A stretch of 64,000 nt of DNA from Streptomyces sp. AM 4-1-1 (GCF_029167625.1 NZ_CP119145.1:4712001-4776000); one strand, 5' to 3'. Numbered from the stretch's first letter, positions 52,301 through 61,524 are shown. Notes: generated by a model not told the origin, from the sequence alone. Translations and numbers: made by a program.

Positions 52301-53491
52301 ATGGGAGCTGGTACGAGCCCGGCCGAGCCGGCCTCGAAGTCGGAGGCCGGGTCCGGCGCGGGTACGGGTGCGTCCGCGAAGCCCGGGACCAACGAACCCA
52401 CGCACCGGGAGCCGGGGACGGACACGCCCGACCCGGAACCCGGGACGGACACGCCCACGGACCCGGGGTCGGGGCCGGGCACGCCATCGGGCCCGGCTGG
52501 GACAGCGTCCCGGACACCTGGGCCCGGGGCTGCCGGGTCTGTGTCCCCCGGGCCCGGGACTCCCGAGCCCGGGAGCGCCGGGTCTGAGCCCTCCGGGTCT
52601 GAGCCCTCTGAGCCTGAGTCCTCCGGGTCTGAGCCCTCTGAGCCTGAGTCCTCCGGGTCTGAGCCCTCCGGGTCTGAGCCCTCCGGGTCTGAGCCCTCCG
52701 GGTCTGAGTCCTCCGGGTCTGAGCCCTCCGAGCCTGAGCCCTCGGGGTCTGAGCCCTCTGAGCCTGAGCCCTCGGGGCCCGGGACCGACGCACCCGATTC
52801 CGCCGGGTCCGAGCCCGCCGAGTCCGGGGCCGACACGCCAGCGCCCACTGCGCCAGGGCCCGCTGCGCCAGGGCCCACTGCGTCAGGGCCCGCTGCGCCA
52901 CGGTTTACTGCGACCAGGGCCGACGTGACCGAGGACGAGGTGCCCGGGGCCGAGGTGCCCGAAAAGTCGGGGTCCACCTCCCGGGCGCAGGCGAAGACCG
53001 TGTCTCGCGAAGACCGTTCGGCTGGTTCCGCCGCCGCGGCCGGTTCCGCCGGTCCGGCCGCACCGACGGGCGCGACGGCCGTGAGCCCGGACAACGGCCG
53101 GTCGCGGCGGTTCTCGCTCACCCGGAGCACCGCGCGCCCCGAGGGCGGTGGCCGGGCGGCGTCCGGCGACGCGCCCGCCCCGGCCCGGCAGTGGCCCCTG
53201 CTCGCCGTGCTCAGCGCGGTAGGTATCGGACTGCTGGTGGTCGCCACCGACCCGTTCGCGGAGGCGTTCCGGATCGGCACCATCCTGATCGGAGCGGCCC
53301 TCGCCGGGGGAGCCGTGCTGCGCTGGACGGTGCCCTCCGTGGGCATGCTGGCCGTGCGGTCGCGCTTCACCGACGTGGTGACGTACGGCCTGCTGGGCCT
53401 CCTCGTCGTGATGCTCTCGCTGATGGCGCAGCCCGATCCATGGCTGGACATCCCGTTCCTCGACGGCGTGGTCCACTTCACGATCCGCTGA
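52301..53491 (+). CDS. DUF3017 membrane protein with expanded repeat arm
   Basis: A 396-residue protein. The last 105 residues are a normal DUF3017 domain with three hydrophobic helices (WPLLAVLSAVGIGLLVVATD; IGTILIGAALAGGAVLRW; VVTYGLLGLLVVMLSLMAQ). Everything before that is low-complexity, mostly Pro/Ser/Glu/Gly, with a 15-bp minisatellite encoding SGSEP or SEPES units. Family members I recall are 110-150 residues, so this arm is an expansion. It is co-transcribed with folD, as usual. Function unknown. Confidence 0.88.
   Translation: MGAGTSPAEPASKSEAGSGAGTGASAKPGTNEPTHREPGTDTPDPEPGTDTPTDPGSGPGTPSGPAGTASRTPGPGAAGSVSPGPGTPEPGSAGSEPSGSEPSEPESSGSEPSEPESSGSEPSGSEPSGSEPSGSESSGSEPSEPEPSGSEPSEPEPSGPGTDAPDSAGSEPAESGADTPAPTAPGPAAPGPTASGPAAPRFTATRADVTEDEVPGAEVPEKSGSTSRAQAKTVSREDRSAGSAAAAGSAGPAAPTGATAVSPDNGRSRRFSLTRSTARPEGGGRAASGDAPAPARQWPLLAVLSAVGIGLLVVATDPFAEAFRIGTILIGAALAGGAVLRWTVPSVGMLAVRSRFTDVVTYGLLGLLVVMLSLMAQPDPWLDIPFLDGVVHFTIR
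52577..52785 (+). repeat. 15-bp minisatellite in the DUF3017 gene
   Basis: About fourteen tandem copies of GAGCCCTCCGGGTCT and close variants (GAGTCCTCCGGG, GAGCCCTCTGAGCCT), all in frame and encoding Ser/Glu/Pro/Gly. Confidence 0.9.
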
Positions 53492-53561
53492 GCCGATCCG
53501 TACGCGCGCACCGTCCGTACACCATCGGCGCACCCGGACACCGTCCGCACGGCCGGACAAC

Positions 53562-53597
53562 GCGGTCCCCCAGGCCCCACCCGGCCCGGGGGACCGC
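53562..53597 (+). terminator. Terminator of folD-DUF3017
   Basis: GCGGTCCCCC (53562-53571) pairs with GGGGGACCGC (53588-53597), 70 bp after the stop codon, followed by TGTTCG. Confidence 0.75.
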
Positions 53598-53974
53598 TGT
53601 TCGTGGGCGCCGTCGACAAGCCATGGCGAGCGGCCTCCGGAACATCATCCCCGAGTGCCCGTCCCCTCCCCCGAGGAGGACGGACACCGGGACCGGGACA
53701 ACGCGGAGCAACAAGCCATGAAATACCGCGACTTGAGCGTTCCTGCCCTGTCCCGTCCTCAGCCTTGTGGACCGGGCGGGCGGGTTCAAGGGATGCCTGT
53801 GGCCTGTGGCACGGAAGTGACCATTCCGCCACGGTGTGATCGTCACGCAACGGGTGGCAGACTGCCCCGATCGCCCCGGCCCGGAGGGCACCGGCGCCGG
53901 TCGGACAGGTTGCCGCGGAGCGGCCCGCACCGGTCATGCGCGGGGGAACAAGCCGGGGGAACGAGGGGGAGTGA
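53598..53974. other. Intergenic region upstream of the HTH gene
   Basis: No gene is supported. Near the 3' end GTGTGATCGTCAC (53834-53846 approximately) and CAGACT (53867-53872) look like operator and -10 elements for the HTH gene. Confidence 0.4.
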
Positions 53975-54283
53975 ATGCCTCGCGGGAAGGCTCTACCGGA
54001 GGACCTGGACCCGGAGATCAAGGAGTTCGCGGAGCGGTTGCGCGCGCTGGTCGATCGAAGTGGGCTTGGTATCGGTGGCCGACCGCACGGGCTGCGGCAA
54101 GTCTTCGTGGGAAGCCTCCTGAACGGTCGGCTGCCGACGCCCAAGCGCGCGATCATCGCGCTCGCCGATCTGACGGGCACCCGTCAGGCGCATCTGGTCA
54201 CCAAGGCGAAGGCGGCCGACGCCACCGCCCGCGCGACGCTGGTCTCCGGGGCGAAGGGCTGCACGGGCCTGGGGCGGGAATGA
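53975..54283 (+). CDS. Small HTH regulator with a compensated frameshift
   Basis: A 102-residue reading frame. Its ends fit an actinobacterial HTH family: [21 protein letters not shown] at the start and [22 protein letters not shown] after. Between them the frame gives [15 protein letters not shown], which fits nothing, while the +1 frame gives [15 protein letters not shown], the expected helix-turn-helix. So one extra base near 54066 and one missing base near 54112 leave the protein full length but scramble about 15 residues of the recognition region. GGGGGAGTG precedes ATG 53975. A 44-residue frame overlaps its stop (54280-54414) but is unsupported. Either a mutated regulator or paired sequence errors. 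Confidence 0.65.
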   Translation: MPRGKALPEDLDPEIKEFAERLRALVDRSGLGIGGRPHGLRQVFVGSLLNGRLPTPKRAIIALADLTGTRQAHLVTKAKAADATARATLVSGAKGCTGLGRE

Positions 54284-54433
54284 CAGAGCACCTGCCCACG
54301 ACGGGACGCCGGTGGCGTTGGCGGACGTCCGGCGTGACCGTGGCGGTGCGCCGGGTGGCGGGTTCGCGCGCTGCCACAGGGGGCCGAGCGGTCGCTCGGC
54401 CCCGGGTCGGATAGCCTGGCGGCTGGATATCTC

Positions 54434-54447
54434 TTCACGTCAAGATT
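54434..54447. promoter_or_regulatory. TamR-like palindrome upstream of mdh
   Basis: TCTTCACGTCAAGA matches a TCTTGACGTCAAGA-type dyad except at one position. MarR-family TamR of Streptomyces controls TCA-cycle genes through sites of this kind. It is about 95 bp upstream of mdh, in a locally AT-rich segment with CAAGATTCGG and GATCGATCAAAATC following. Confidence 0.4.
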
Positions 54448-54528
54448 CGGATCGATCAAAATCGAGCCGCGGTCGAGTGCCGGGATGTCCAGCACCAGGG
54501 GCAGGGACCCCCACCGCCAGCTGTCTAA

Positions 54529-55530
<1,002 letters not shown>

Positions 55531-55650
55531 GCGGATCGCGTCCGGACCGCCGCTCGATCTGATCCGAGCGGCCCCGGCCCGACCCGGCCCACTCAGACCT
55601 GACCCGTTCGGACCGCCTCGGCGATTCAGCGCGTCGGTCCGGGTGACGAA

Positions 55651-55684
55651 GGGGCTTCCGGTGGCGACTGCCGCCGGAAGCCCC
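55651..55684 (+). terminator. Terminator of mdh
   Basis: GGGGCTTCCGGTGGC (55651-55665) pairs with GCCGCCGGAAGCCCC (55670-55684), a 15-bp stem with a 4-base loop and one G-T pair, followed by TTCTCGTTGCC. Confidence 0.9.
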
Positions 55685-55746
55685 TTCTCGTTGCCTCGTT
55701 GCCTCGTCGGCTCGTCCCGCCGTCCCACCGTCCGGGGATCTCGCCG

Positions 55747-56143
55747 TCAGTGACCGCGGTGCCGGTCGGCGATCTCGCTCAGGGCCGTCATCGCCCGGCG
55801 CTGCAGGCCGGGCCCGAAGGTGATCCGGGTGGCTCCCAGTCCGGCCGGCCGGTGCGGGGTCGGGCCGCCGTCCCGGGCGAGGGCGTTGAGCGGACCCGGA
55901 CCCGGCGGACGCCCCCGAGACCGCGCGGACGATCCTCGCCACGGCCGCGAACATCTCGGCGGCGGGGGTCGCCCCGTCCTCGTGGCCGAGCGAGGCAGCG
56001 ATCCCCGCGCTCGGGGTGGCGAGCGCGGGGAAGCCGGCGTCGGCCAGGACCCGCGCGCTGGCGGCGTCCCACGGCCCCGGAAGGATCAGCGGGTCGCCGG
56101 GGGTACGGCCGAGGTGGAGTGCCCGCAGCGCGGACGCCGTCAT
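55747..56143 (-). pseudogene. Remnant of an isocitrate lyase / PEP mutase family gene
   Basis: The 5' end, LHLGRTPGDPLILPGPWDAAS and LADAGFPALATPSAGIA, is a clear N-terminus of the isocitrate lyase/PEP phosphonomutase family. After about 75 residues the frame loses similarity. In a different frame just downstream is the family C-terminus (LNALARDGGPTPHRPAGLGA, RITFGPGLQRRAMTALSEIA), stopping at 55747. About 130 central residues, including the KKCGH-like active site, are gone, and the junction near 55900-55920 is out of frame. It is a decayed gene. Confidence 0.75.
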
Positions 56144-56180
56144 GGGCGGTGGTCCCCGAGCCGCTGCCGGGCGTCCGACG

Positions 56181-56690
56181 TCACTTGATGTCGCCGGGGG
56201 TGTAGTGACCGGCGGCGGAGCGGCAGGCCACCCCGAACCGGTTCCAGGAGTTGATCACGATGATGGCTGCGATCAGCTGGGTCAGTTCCGTCTCCTCGAA
56301 GTGCTTGGCGGCCCGCTCGTACACCTCGTCCGGAACGAAACCGTCGGTCAGGACGGTCACCGCCTCGGTCAGTTCGATCGCCGCGATCTCCTTCTCCGTG
56401 TAGAAGTGCGGCGACTCCTCCCAGGCGCTCAGCTGGATGATCCGCTCGGCCGACTCACCCGCCGCGAGCGCGTCCTTGCTGTGCATGTCCAGGCAGAACG
56501 CGCAGTGGTTGAGCTGCGAGGCACGGATCTTCACCAGCTCGATCAGCGTCGGGTCGATGCCCCGGCGGGCGGCGACGTCCAGCCGGACCATCGCCTTGTA
56601 GACATCGGGGGCCAGCTCGGCCCAGCGCAGACGCGGGGCGGGCTCGGGTGCGCGGTCGGTGGGCGTGCCGTGGTTCTCGTTCGTCGTCAT
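56181..56690 (-). CDS. Carboxymuconolactone decarboxylase / AhpD-like protein
   Basis: A 169-residue protein of the CMD/AhpD superfamily. The core is LVKIRASQLNHCAFCLDMHSKDAL, with the CxxC pair Cys63/Cys66 and His70, as in peroxidase-type members (AhpD). Residue spacing and FAVLINAWNR-like end (IAAIIVINSWNRFGVA) fit the family. It may act as a thiol peroxidase or reductase. It is divergent from a MocR regulator with a 50-bp gap, a pairing seen elsewhere in Streptomyces, so it is the likely regulatory target. ATG 56690. Confidence 0.88.
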   Translation of the reverse strand: MTTNENHGTPTDRAPEPAPRLRWAELAPDVYKAMVRLDVAARRGIDPTLIELVKIRASQLNHCAFCLDMHSKDALAAGESAERIIQLSAWEESPHFYTEKEIAAIELTEAVTVLTDGFVPDEVYERAAKHFEETELTQLIAAIIVINSWNRFGVACRSAAGHYTPGDIK

Positions 56691-56723
56691 GAGTACGACG
56701 CTACGGGGTGGATGGCGGCTGGG

Positions 56724-56740
56724 TATGGTCCAATTCCGTG
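56724..56740 (+). promoter_or_regulatory. Promoter and probable MocR site
   Basis: TATGGTCCAATTCCGTG lies directly before ATG 56741. TATGGT can be the -10 of a leaderless transcript, and GGTCCA resembles half-sites of MocR operators. It is also in the promoter of the divergent AhpD-like gene. Confidence 0.45.
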
Positions 56741-58153
56741 ATGGATTCGTGGGCCATTTCCAAGGCCACCATCGGGGCGGACCTGCATCTCGAACCGATG
56801 GGCAGGGGACTGCGCAACGGGCTGATGAACGCCCTGCGTGAGGCCGTGCGCACGGGAAGGCTGGCTCCCGGCACCAGGCTGCCGTCGTCCCGTACGCTCG
56901 CCGCCGATCTGGGCGTCGCCCGCAACACCGTCGCCGACGCCTACGCCGAACTGGTGGCCGAGGGGTGGCTCACCGCACGGCAGGGCTCGGGGACCACGGT
57001 CGCGCGGCGGGCCGAACCGCGCCCCTCCCCGTCCGCCACGCCGCGCACCCCGCCGATGCGGCGCCGGCCCACGTACAGCCTGGTGCCCGGCTCACCCGAC
57101 CTGTCGACGTTTCCGCGCGCCGAATGGCTCAAGGCGGCCCGCCGCGCTCTGACCGCCGCACCCAACGAGGCGTTCGGGTACGCCGATCTACAGGGCCGCA
57201 TCGAGTTGCGCACCGCGCTCGCCGACTATCTGGCGCGGGCGCGCGGGGTGCGTGCCTCACCCGAGCGGATCGTGATCTGCTCCGGCTTCGTCCATGGGCT
57301 GATGCTGCTGGCGAAGGTACTGCGACAGCTCCGGGGAGCGCGCGCGGTGGCCGTCGAGTCGTACGGCCTGGACTTCCACCGGGACGTCCTCACCGAGGCC
57401 GGACTGCGCACTCCTTGCCTGCCGTTCGACGCGCTCGGCTCCCGGACCGGGGGACTGGCCGACGCACGGGGCGTGGGCGCGGTGCTGCTGACGGCCGCCC
57501 ACCAGTTCCCGATGGGAATGCCGCTCCACCCCGACCGCCGTACCGCCGTCGTCGACTGGGCGCGCGGTACGGGCGGGCTGATCCTGGAGGACGACTACGA
57601 CGGGGAGTTCCGATACGACAGACACCCGGTCGGCGCCCTTCAGGGACTGGACCCCGACCGGGTGGTCTACCTCGGTACGTCCAGCAAGTCGCTGGCCCCC
57701 GGGCTGCGTCTGGCCTGGATGGTGCTGCCCGAGTCACTGGTCGCGGACGTGACGCGGGTCAAAGGACACGCCGACTGGTCGTCGGGTACACCGGACCAGC
57801 TGACGCTCGCGGAATTCATCGGATCGGGGGCGTACGACCGTCATGTACGCGCCATGAGGCTGCGTTACCGTCGCCGCCGCGACCAGCTCGTCGCCGTGCT
57901 CGCCGAGCGCGCCCCGGACATCCGGATCAGCGGTATCGCCGCCGGTATGCACGCGGTCCTCGAACTCCCGGAGGGCAGCGAACGGTCGGTGATCCAGGCG
58001 GCGAACTGGCAGGGGCTCGCCCTGGAGGGCCTCGAACGCTTCCGCCACCCGCAGGCACCGCCGGGACGCGACGCACTGGTGATCGGTTACGGAGTGCCGC
58101 CCGACAGCGCCTGGACGGGCACCCTGGACGCGCTGTGCCGGGTGCTCCCATGA
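56741..58153 (+). CDS. MocR/PdxR-family PLP-dependent transcriptional regulator
   Basis: A 470-residue regulator: N-terminal GntR winged helix (GLRNGLMNALREAVRTGRLA, RLPSSRTLAADLGVARNTV) then a class I aminotransferase-like domain with the PLP lysine Lys316 in SSKSLAPGLRLAW and LEDDYDGEFRYD (Asp/Tyr contacts). The linker is short, about 25 residues. MocR proteins usually control the adjacent divergent gene, here the AhpD-like protein, and often sense PLP or an amine. ATG 56741 is chosen because homology (DLHLEP) begins 12 residues later; the earlier GTG would place the promoter inside the gene. Confidence 0.92.
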   Translation: MDSWAISKATIGADLHLEPMGRGLRNGLMNALREAVRTGRLAPGTRLPSSRTLAADLGVARNTVADAYAELVAEGWLTARQGSGTTVARRAEPRPSPSATPRTPPMRRRPTYSLVPGSPDLSTFPRAEWLKAARRALTAAPNEAFGYADLQGRIELRTALADYLARARGVRASPERIVICSGFVHGLMLLAKVLRQLRGARAVAVESYGLDFHRDVLTEAGLRTPCLPFDALGSRTGGLADARGVGAVLLTAAHQFPMGMPLHPDRRTAVVDWARGTGGLILEDDYDGEFRYDRHPVGALQGLDPDRVVYLGTSSKSLAPGLRLAWMVLPESLVADVTRVKGHADWSSGTPDQLTLAEFIGSGAYDRHVRAMRLRYRRRRDQLVAVLAERAPDIRISGIAAGMHAVLELPEGSERSVIQAANWQGLALEGLERFRHPQAPPGRDALVIGYGVPPDSAWTGTLDALCRVLP

Positions 58154-58232
58154 CCCCGGAGCGGCACGACCCGACGCGGCCGGCCGTACTCGCACGAGTA
58201 CGGGCACACAGGCGCGGGCCGTCGTACGGATC

Positions 58233-59102
58233 TCAGCCGACCCGCTCCGGGTCCGGGCCGGGTATCTCCACGGCGGGAGCCTCGCCGAACCGCGCCAGGG
58301 CGAGCGCACCCGCCACCGCGACCGCGAACCCGGCCACGGCCAGCCAGCCCAGGCCGTCCCGGGTACGGTCCCCGAGCCACACCACGCCCACCAGCGCCGG
58401 GCCGATCGTCTCGCCGAGCACCATGCCGGCCGTGGCCGTCGTCACCGAGCCGCGTTGCAGCGCCGAAGTGAGCAGCAGGAACGCCGAGCCACCGCCCAGC
58501 AGCAGCGCGTAGACGGCGGGATTGGCGACCAGAGCCGAGGGCGCGACGTCGTCGACGAGCCGCACGGTGACCTCGACCACCCCGAAACCGCATCCCGCGC
58601 CGAGCCCGAGCACGAGAGCGCGCGGCTTCTCGGGCAGCCGCCCGGCGGCCGCCCCCGCGAGGAGGACGAAGAGGGCCGCACCGAGCATCGCCCAGCGCAG
58701 CGCCGTCGAGCCCACCTGGTCGCCCTCGGCCCCGGAGGCGAGCCCGAGCATGCCGAGACCGGCGCAGACGACACCGACCGCGCCCCACTCCGTGCCGCTC
58801 AGCCGCACCTGGAGGAGCCGGGCGGCGACCACGGCGGTCACCGCGAGGCTGGCGGCGAGCGCGGCACCCACGGCGTAGATCGGCAGGGACCGCAGCGCGA
58901 TGATCTGGAAGACGAAGCCGAGGCCGTCCAGGGCGAGCCCGGCGACGTACCGCCACTGCCGCAGCGCGCGCAGCAGCAGCGCCGGATCGACACCCGCGCC
59001 ATCACCCGGAGCCGCAGCGGCCCGCGCGGCCACGGCCTGGAGCACCGAGGCCGTTCCGAAACAGACGGCGGAGGCGAGAGCGCAGATCATCCCGAGAAGC
59101 AC
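58233..59102 (-). CDS. DMT-superfamily (EamA-like) membrane transporter
   Basis: A 289-residue protein with nine or ten hydrophobic helices in two similar halves, starting MICALASAVCFGTASVLQAVA and ending GLGWLAVAGFAVAVAGALALA. GETIGPALVGVVWLGD in the second half is typical of the drug/metabolite transporter fold. Substrate unknown. The start is GTG 59102; TAGAGT six bases upstream is a probable -10 and there is no ribosome site, so the mRNA should be leaderless. Confidence 0.85.
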   Translation of the reverse strand: MLLGMICALASAVCFGTASVLQAVAARAAAAPGDGAGVDPALLLRALRQWRYVAGLALDGLGFVFQIIALRSLPIYAVGAALAASLAVTAVVAARLLQVRLSGTEWGAVGVVCAGLGMLGLASGAEGDQVGSTALRWAMLGAALFVLLAGAAAGRLPEKPRALVLGLGAGCGFGVVEVTVRLVDDVAPSALVANPAVYALLLGGGSAFLLLTSALQRGSVTTATAGMVLGETIGPALVGVVWLGDRTRDGLGWLAVAGFAVAVAGALALARFGEAPAVEIPGPDPERVG

Positions 59103-59108
59103 ACGGCG

Positions 59109-59114
59109 ACTCTA
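59109..59114 (-). promoter_or_regulatory. -10 element of the DMT transporter gene
   Basis: TAGAGT on the minus strand ends six bases before the GTG start, indicating a leaderless transcript. No clear -35. Confidence 0.45.
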
Positions 59115-59286
59115 CTGGTGAGGACTTCGCGGGCCGTGTGCCCCTGTGGAAAAGCAGTCTCCTGATGCGACGATCTGATGGTCGGTCTCACGGACTGATG
59201 GCGGTGGCGGCGGGAGCGTGCTCCTGTGCGGTACGGCAGTCCCGGTGGGGCGGGGTGTCGACAGTGTTCCCGCGAGACGGGACGGT

Positions 59287-59806
59287 TCACTCGCCTACGC
59301 CGGTCGGCTGTCGGGCCATGCGGTTCCTGGGCATTCCGTCGACTGCCCAGTCCTCACGAGCGTCGATGAGCGCGGGCAGGACTGCGTCCTCCAGCCGGTC
59401 GGCCTGAGTCCGGAGCGTCGAGGCGGCCTCGACCACCGCGTCAGGGTCGAGACCCCCGAACCAGAAGTCGTCGACGATCTGGAATGTTGGCGACCGGTAT
59501 CCGCGGTCCCGGACCGCCGTCGTGCGGGTTGCAGTCGATACTCACCGCGAGGACAACCGCCTTCCGCACGGGGCCGCTGCCTTGGGCGACCGCCATGCAT
59601 CGACCGTCGAACGAGGCACGATGACAGATGTCTGCCACCCGCGTGCCGAGCTGTTCCAGAGGAACGCCGCTCTCGCTCGGATCGTTCTCGGCCCACCGGG
59701 GAAGGCACCCGGTGACCACGGGACCGCTCTTCGAGCTGATGGCCCACAGTCGCTCGGTGGACGGGGGAGCGGGGAGCGTGCTCGACGACGCGTCCGTACC
59801 GTTCAT
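59287..59806 (-). pseudogene. DUF6907 gene with a frameshift
   Basis: The first 100 residues (from ATG 59806) match the DUF6907 family: VVTGCLPRWAENDPSESGVP, LEQLGTRVADICHR, VSIDCNPHDGGPGPRIPVAN. The family's continuation, FQIVDDFWFGGLDPDAVVEA and DRLEDAVLPALIDAREDW, is present but one base out of frame after about 59480-59490 and ends with a TGA at 59287. Together they make about 170 residues. The original start overlaps the upstream ATPase stop by ATGA. So the gene is frameshifted by a single base, by mutation or by sequence error. Confidence 0.75.
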
Positions 59807-60123
59807 TCCTCACCGTCCGTCACCATTGCCCGGACGAGCTTCCCGCCGGACTCGCGTTCGCAGGCTCCCCATCGACCAGCGGTGACAGCGTCCACCAGGG
59901 CCGGACCACGCCCGGACTCGGCGTCCCCGGCGGACGCTCGCATCGTCGGCAGGGTTCCGTCGGCGTCGTGCACCTCGATGCGTACGCCTCCGGCCAGCCG
60001 CTCGAATCGGGTCTCGATCAGCCGGTAGCGCGGGATTCGTGCGTGGCGGAGTGAGTTGGTCAGCAGCTCGGACAGCACCAGCTCAGCGGTGCCCACCAGC
60101 CGGCCGAGCCCCCACTTTTCCAT
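59803..60123 (-). CDS. Anti-sigma-type ATPase (HATPase_c), probably truncated
   Basis: A 106-residue protein like RsbW-type regulatory kinases of Streptomyces: ELVLSELLTNSLRHARIP holds the N-box asparagine, VHDADGTLP the G1-like segment and GRGPALVDAVTAGRWG the G2-like glycine. Family members usually have about 35 more N-terminal residues; a TGA lies just upstream in this frame, and another frame has GRTSRTVTC directly before, so the true N-terminus may be frameshifted. The stop overlaps the DUF6907 start. A perfect palindrome touches the ATG. It may regulate a sigma factor or be inactive. Confidence 0.65.
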   Translation of the reverse strand: MEKWGLGRLVGTAELVLSELLTNSLRHARIPRYRLIETRFERLAGGVRIEVHDADGTLPTMRASAGDAESGRGPALVDAVTAGRWGACERESGGKLVRAMVTDGEE

Positions 60124-60148
60124 CGCACGTCACAGTTCGTGACGTGCG
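60124..60148. promoter_or_regulatory. Perfect 10-bp inverted repeat touching a start codon
   Basis: CGCACGTCAC (60124-60133), AGTTC, then GTGACGTGCG (60139-60148). The arm ends directly beside the ATG at 60123 of the ATPase gene. It can be an operator or an mRNA hairpin sequestering the start. Confidence 0.55.
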
Positions 60149-60318
60149 GCCGACACACACCGCGCACTGTGCGGCCATCGCTTCACCACCACCGCGTCCG
60201 GCTGTCCGCCCACTCTCAACAGGGGCTGAAGTCGTGTACTCACCGGCCCGCCACGGGGAACGGGGAATGCGGGTCGGCTCCCCGGGGGCAGCCCCGGCGC
60301 CCCGGAGCCCGTCCGCGC

Positions 60319-61524
60319 TCAGCCGCGCAGCACCTCTCGCAACTGCTCCAGCCCCCAGTCCAGGTCCTCCTTGGCGATCACCAGCGGTGGGGCGATCCTG
60401 ATCGTCGAGCCGTGGGTGTCCTTGACCAGCACGCCCCGGTCCATCAGCTTCTCGGAGATCTCCCGGCCGGTTCCGTGGGCCGGGGCGATGTCGACGCCGG
60501 CCCACAGCCCCCGGCCCCGTACCGCCTCCACCGCCCCACCGTCCAGCAGCACCCCCAGCTCTCGGTGCAGGTGATCGCCCAGCTCGGCGGCCCGCTGCTG
60601 GAACTCGCCGGTCCGCAGCATCGCGATCACCTCCAGCCCGACCGCGCACGCCAGCGGGTTACCGCCGAACGTCGAACCGTGCTCACCCGGCCGGTGGACA
60701 CCGAGGACCGCCGACGACGACACCACGGCCGACACCGGCACCACCCCGCCGCCCAGCGCCTTGCCGAGCACGTACATGTCCGGCACGACCCCCTCGTGCT
60801 CGCAGGCGAACGTCTTCCCGGTCCGGCCGAGACCCGTCTGGATCTCGTCCGCGATGAACAGGACGTTCCGCTCACGGGTCAGCTCGCGCACCGTCGAGAG
60901 GTAGCCCGGAGGCGGCACCAGCACCCCGGCCTCCCCCTGGATCGGCTCCAGCAGCACCGCCACGGTGTTGTCGGTAATCGCCTCGCGCAGCGCCGTCGGA
61001 TCGCCGTACGGGACGATCTCGAACCCCGGCGTGTACGGACCGTAGTCGGCCCGCGCCTCCTGGTCCGTGGAGAAGCTGATGATCGTCGTCGTCCGGCCGT
61101 GGAAGTTGTCGGCGGCAACGATGATCTTCGCCATTCCGTCCGGTACGCCCTTCACCCGGTACCCCCACTTACGGGCCGTCTTCACGGCCGTCTCCACGGC
61201 CTCCGCCCCGGTGTTCATGGGGAGCACCATCTCCATGCCGCACAGCTCGGCGAGGCGCGTGCAGAAGTCGGCGAACCGGTCGTGGTGGAAGGCGCGCGAG
61301 GTGAGCGTCACCCGCTCCAGCTGTGCCCTGGCGGCGTCGAGCAGACGCCGGTTGCCGTGGCCGAAGTTGAGCGCGGAGTAGCCGGCGAGCATGTCGAGGT
61401 AGCGCCGGCCCTCGACATCGGTCATCCAGGCGCCGTCCGCCGAGGCGACGACAACCGGCAACGGGTGGTAGTTGTGCGCGCTGTGCGCCTCGGCGGAGGC
61501 GATGGCGGTTTCCGTGGTCGACAC
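60319..61524 (-). CDS. rocD: Ornithine--oxo-acid transaminase
   Basis: A 401-residue class III aminotransferase converting ornithine and 2-oxoglutarate to glutamate semialdehyde and glutamate. It begins with SAHNYHPLPVVVASADG, the normal start of the family; MNTGAEAVETAVKTARKWGY, FHGRTTTIISFSTD and LFIADEIQTGLGRTGK (PLP-contacting Asp) are clear, and the PLP lysine is Lys255 in VLGKALGGGV. GTG 61524 has GGAG upstream. It is probably a monocistronic arginine/ornithine catabolic gene. Confidence 0.95.
   Translation of the reverse strand: MSTTETAIASAEAHSAHNYHPLPVVVASADGAWMTDVEGRRYLDMLAGYSALNFGHGNRRLLDAARAQLERVTLTSRAFHHDRFADFCTRLAELCGMEMVLPMNTGAEAVETAVKTARKWGYRVKGVPDGMAKIIVAADNFHGRTTTIISFSTDQEARADYGPYTPGFEIVPYGDPTALREAITDNTVAVLLEPIQGEAGVLVPPPGYLSTVRELTRERNVLFIADEIQTGLGRTGKTFACEHEGVVPDMYVLGKALGGGVVPVSAVVSSSAVLGVHRPGEHGSTFGGNPLACAVGLEVIAMLRTGEFQQRAAELGDHLHRELGVLLDGGAVEAVRGRGLWAGVDIAPAHGTGREISEKLMDRGVLVKDTHGSTIRIAPPLVIAKEDLDWGLEQLREVLRG

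Noticed and set aside
53718..54122. Frame from ATG 53718 containing [13 protein letters not shown]
   Set aside because: Only that short stretch makes sense, and it belongs to the HTH gene read through a frameshift; the remainder is Arg-rich noise.
54280..54414. 44-codon frame overlapping the HTH stop by ATGA
   Set aside because: The overlap is suggestive, but the sequence is Arg-rich, has no hydrophobic or conserved segment, and could be chance.
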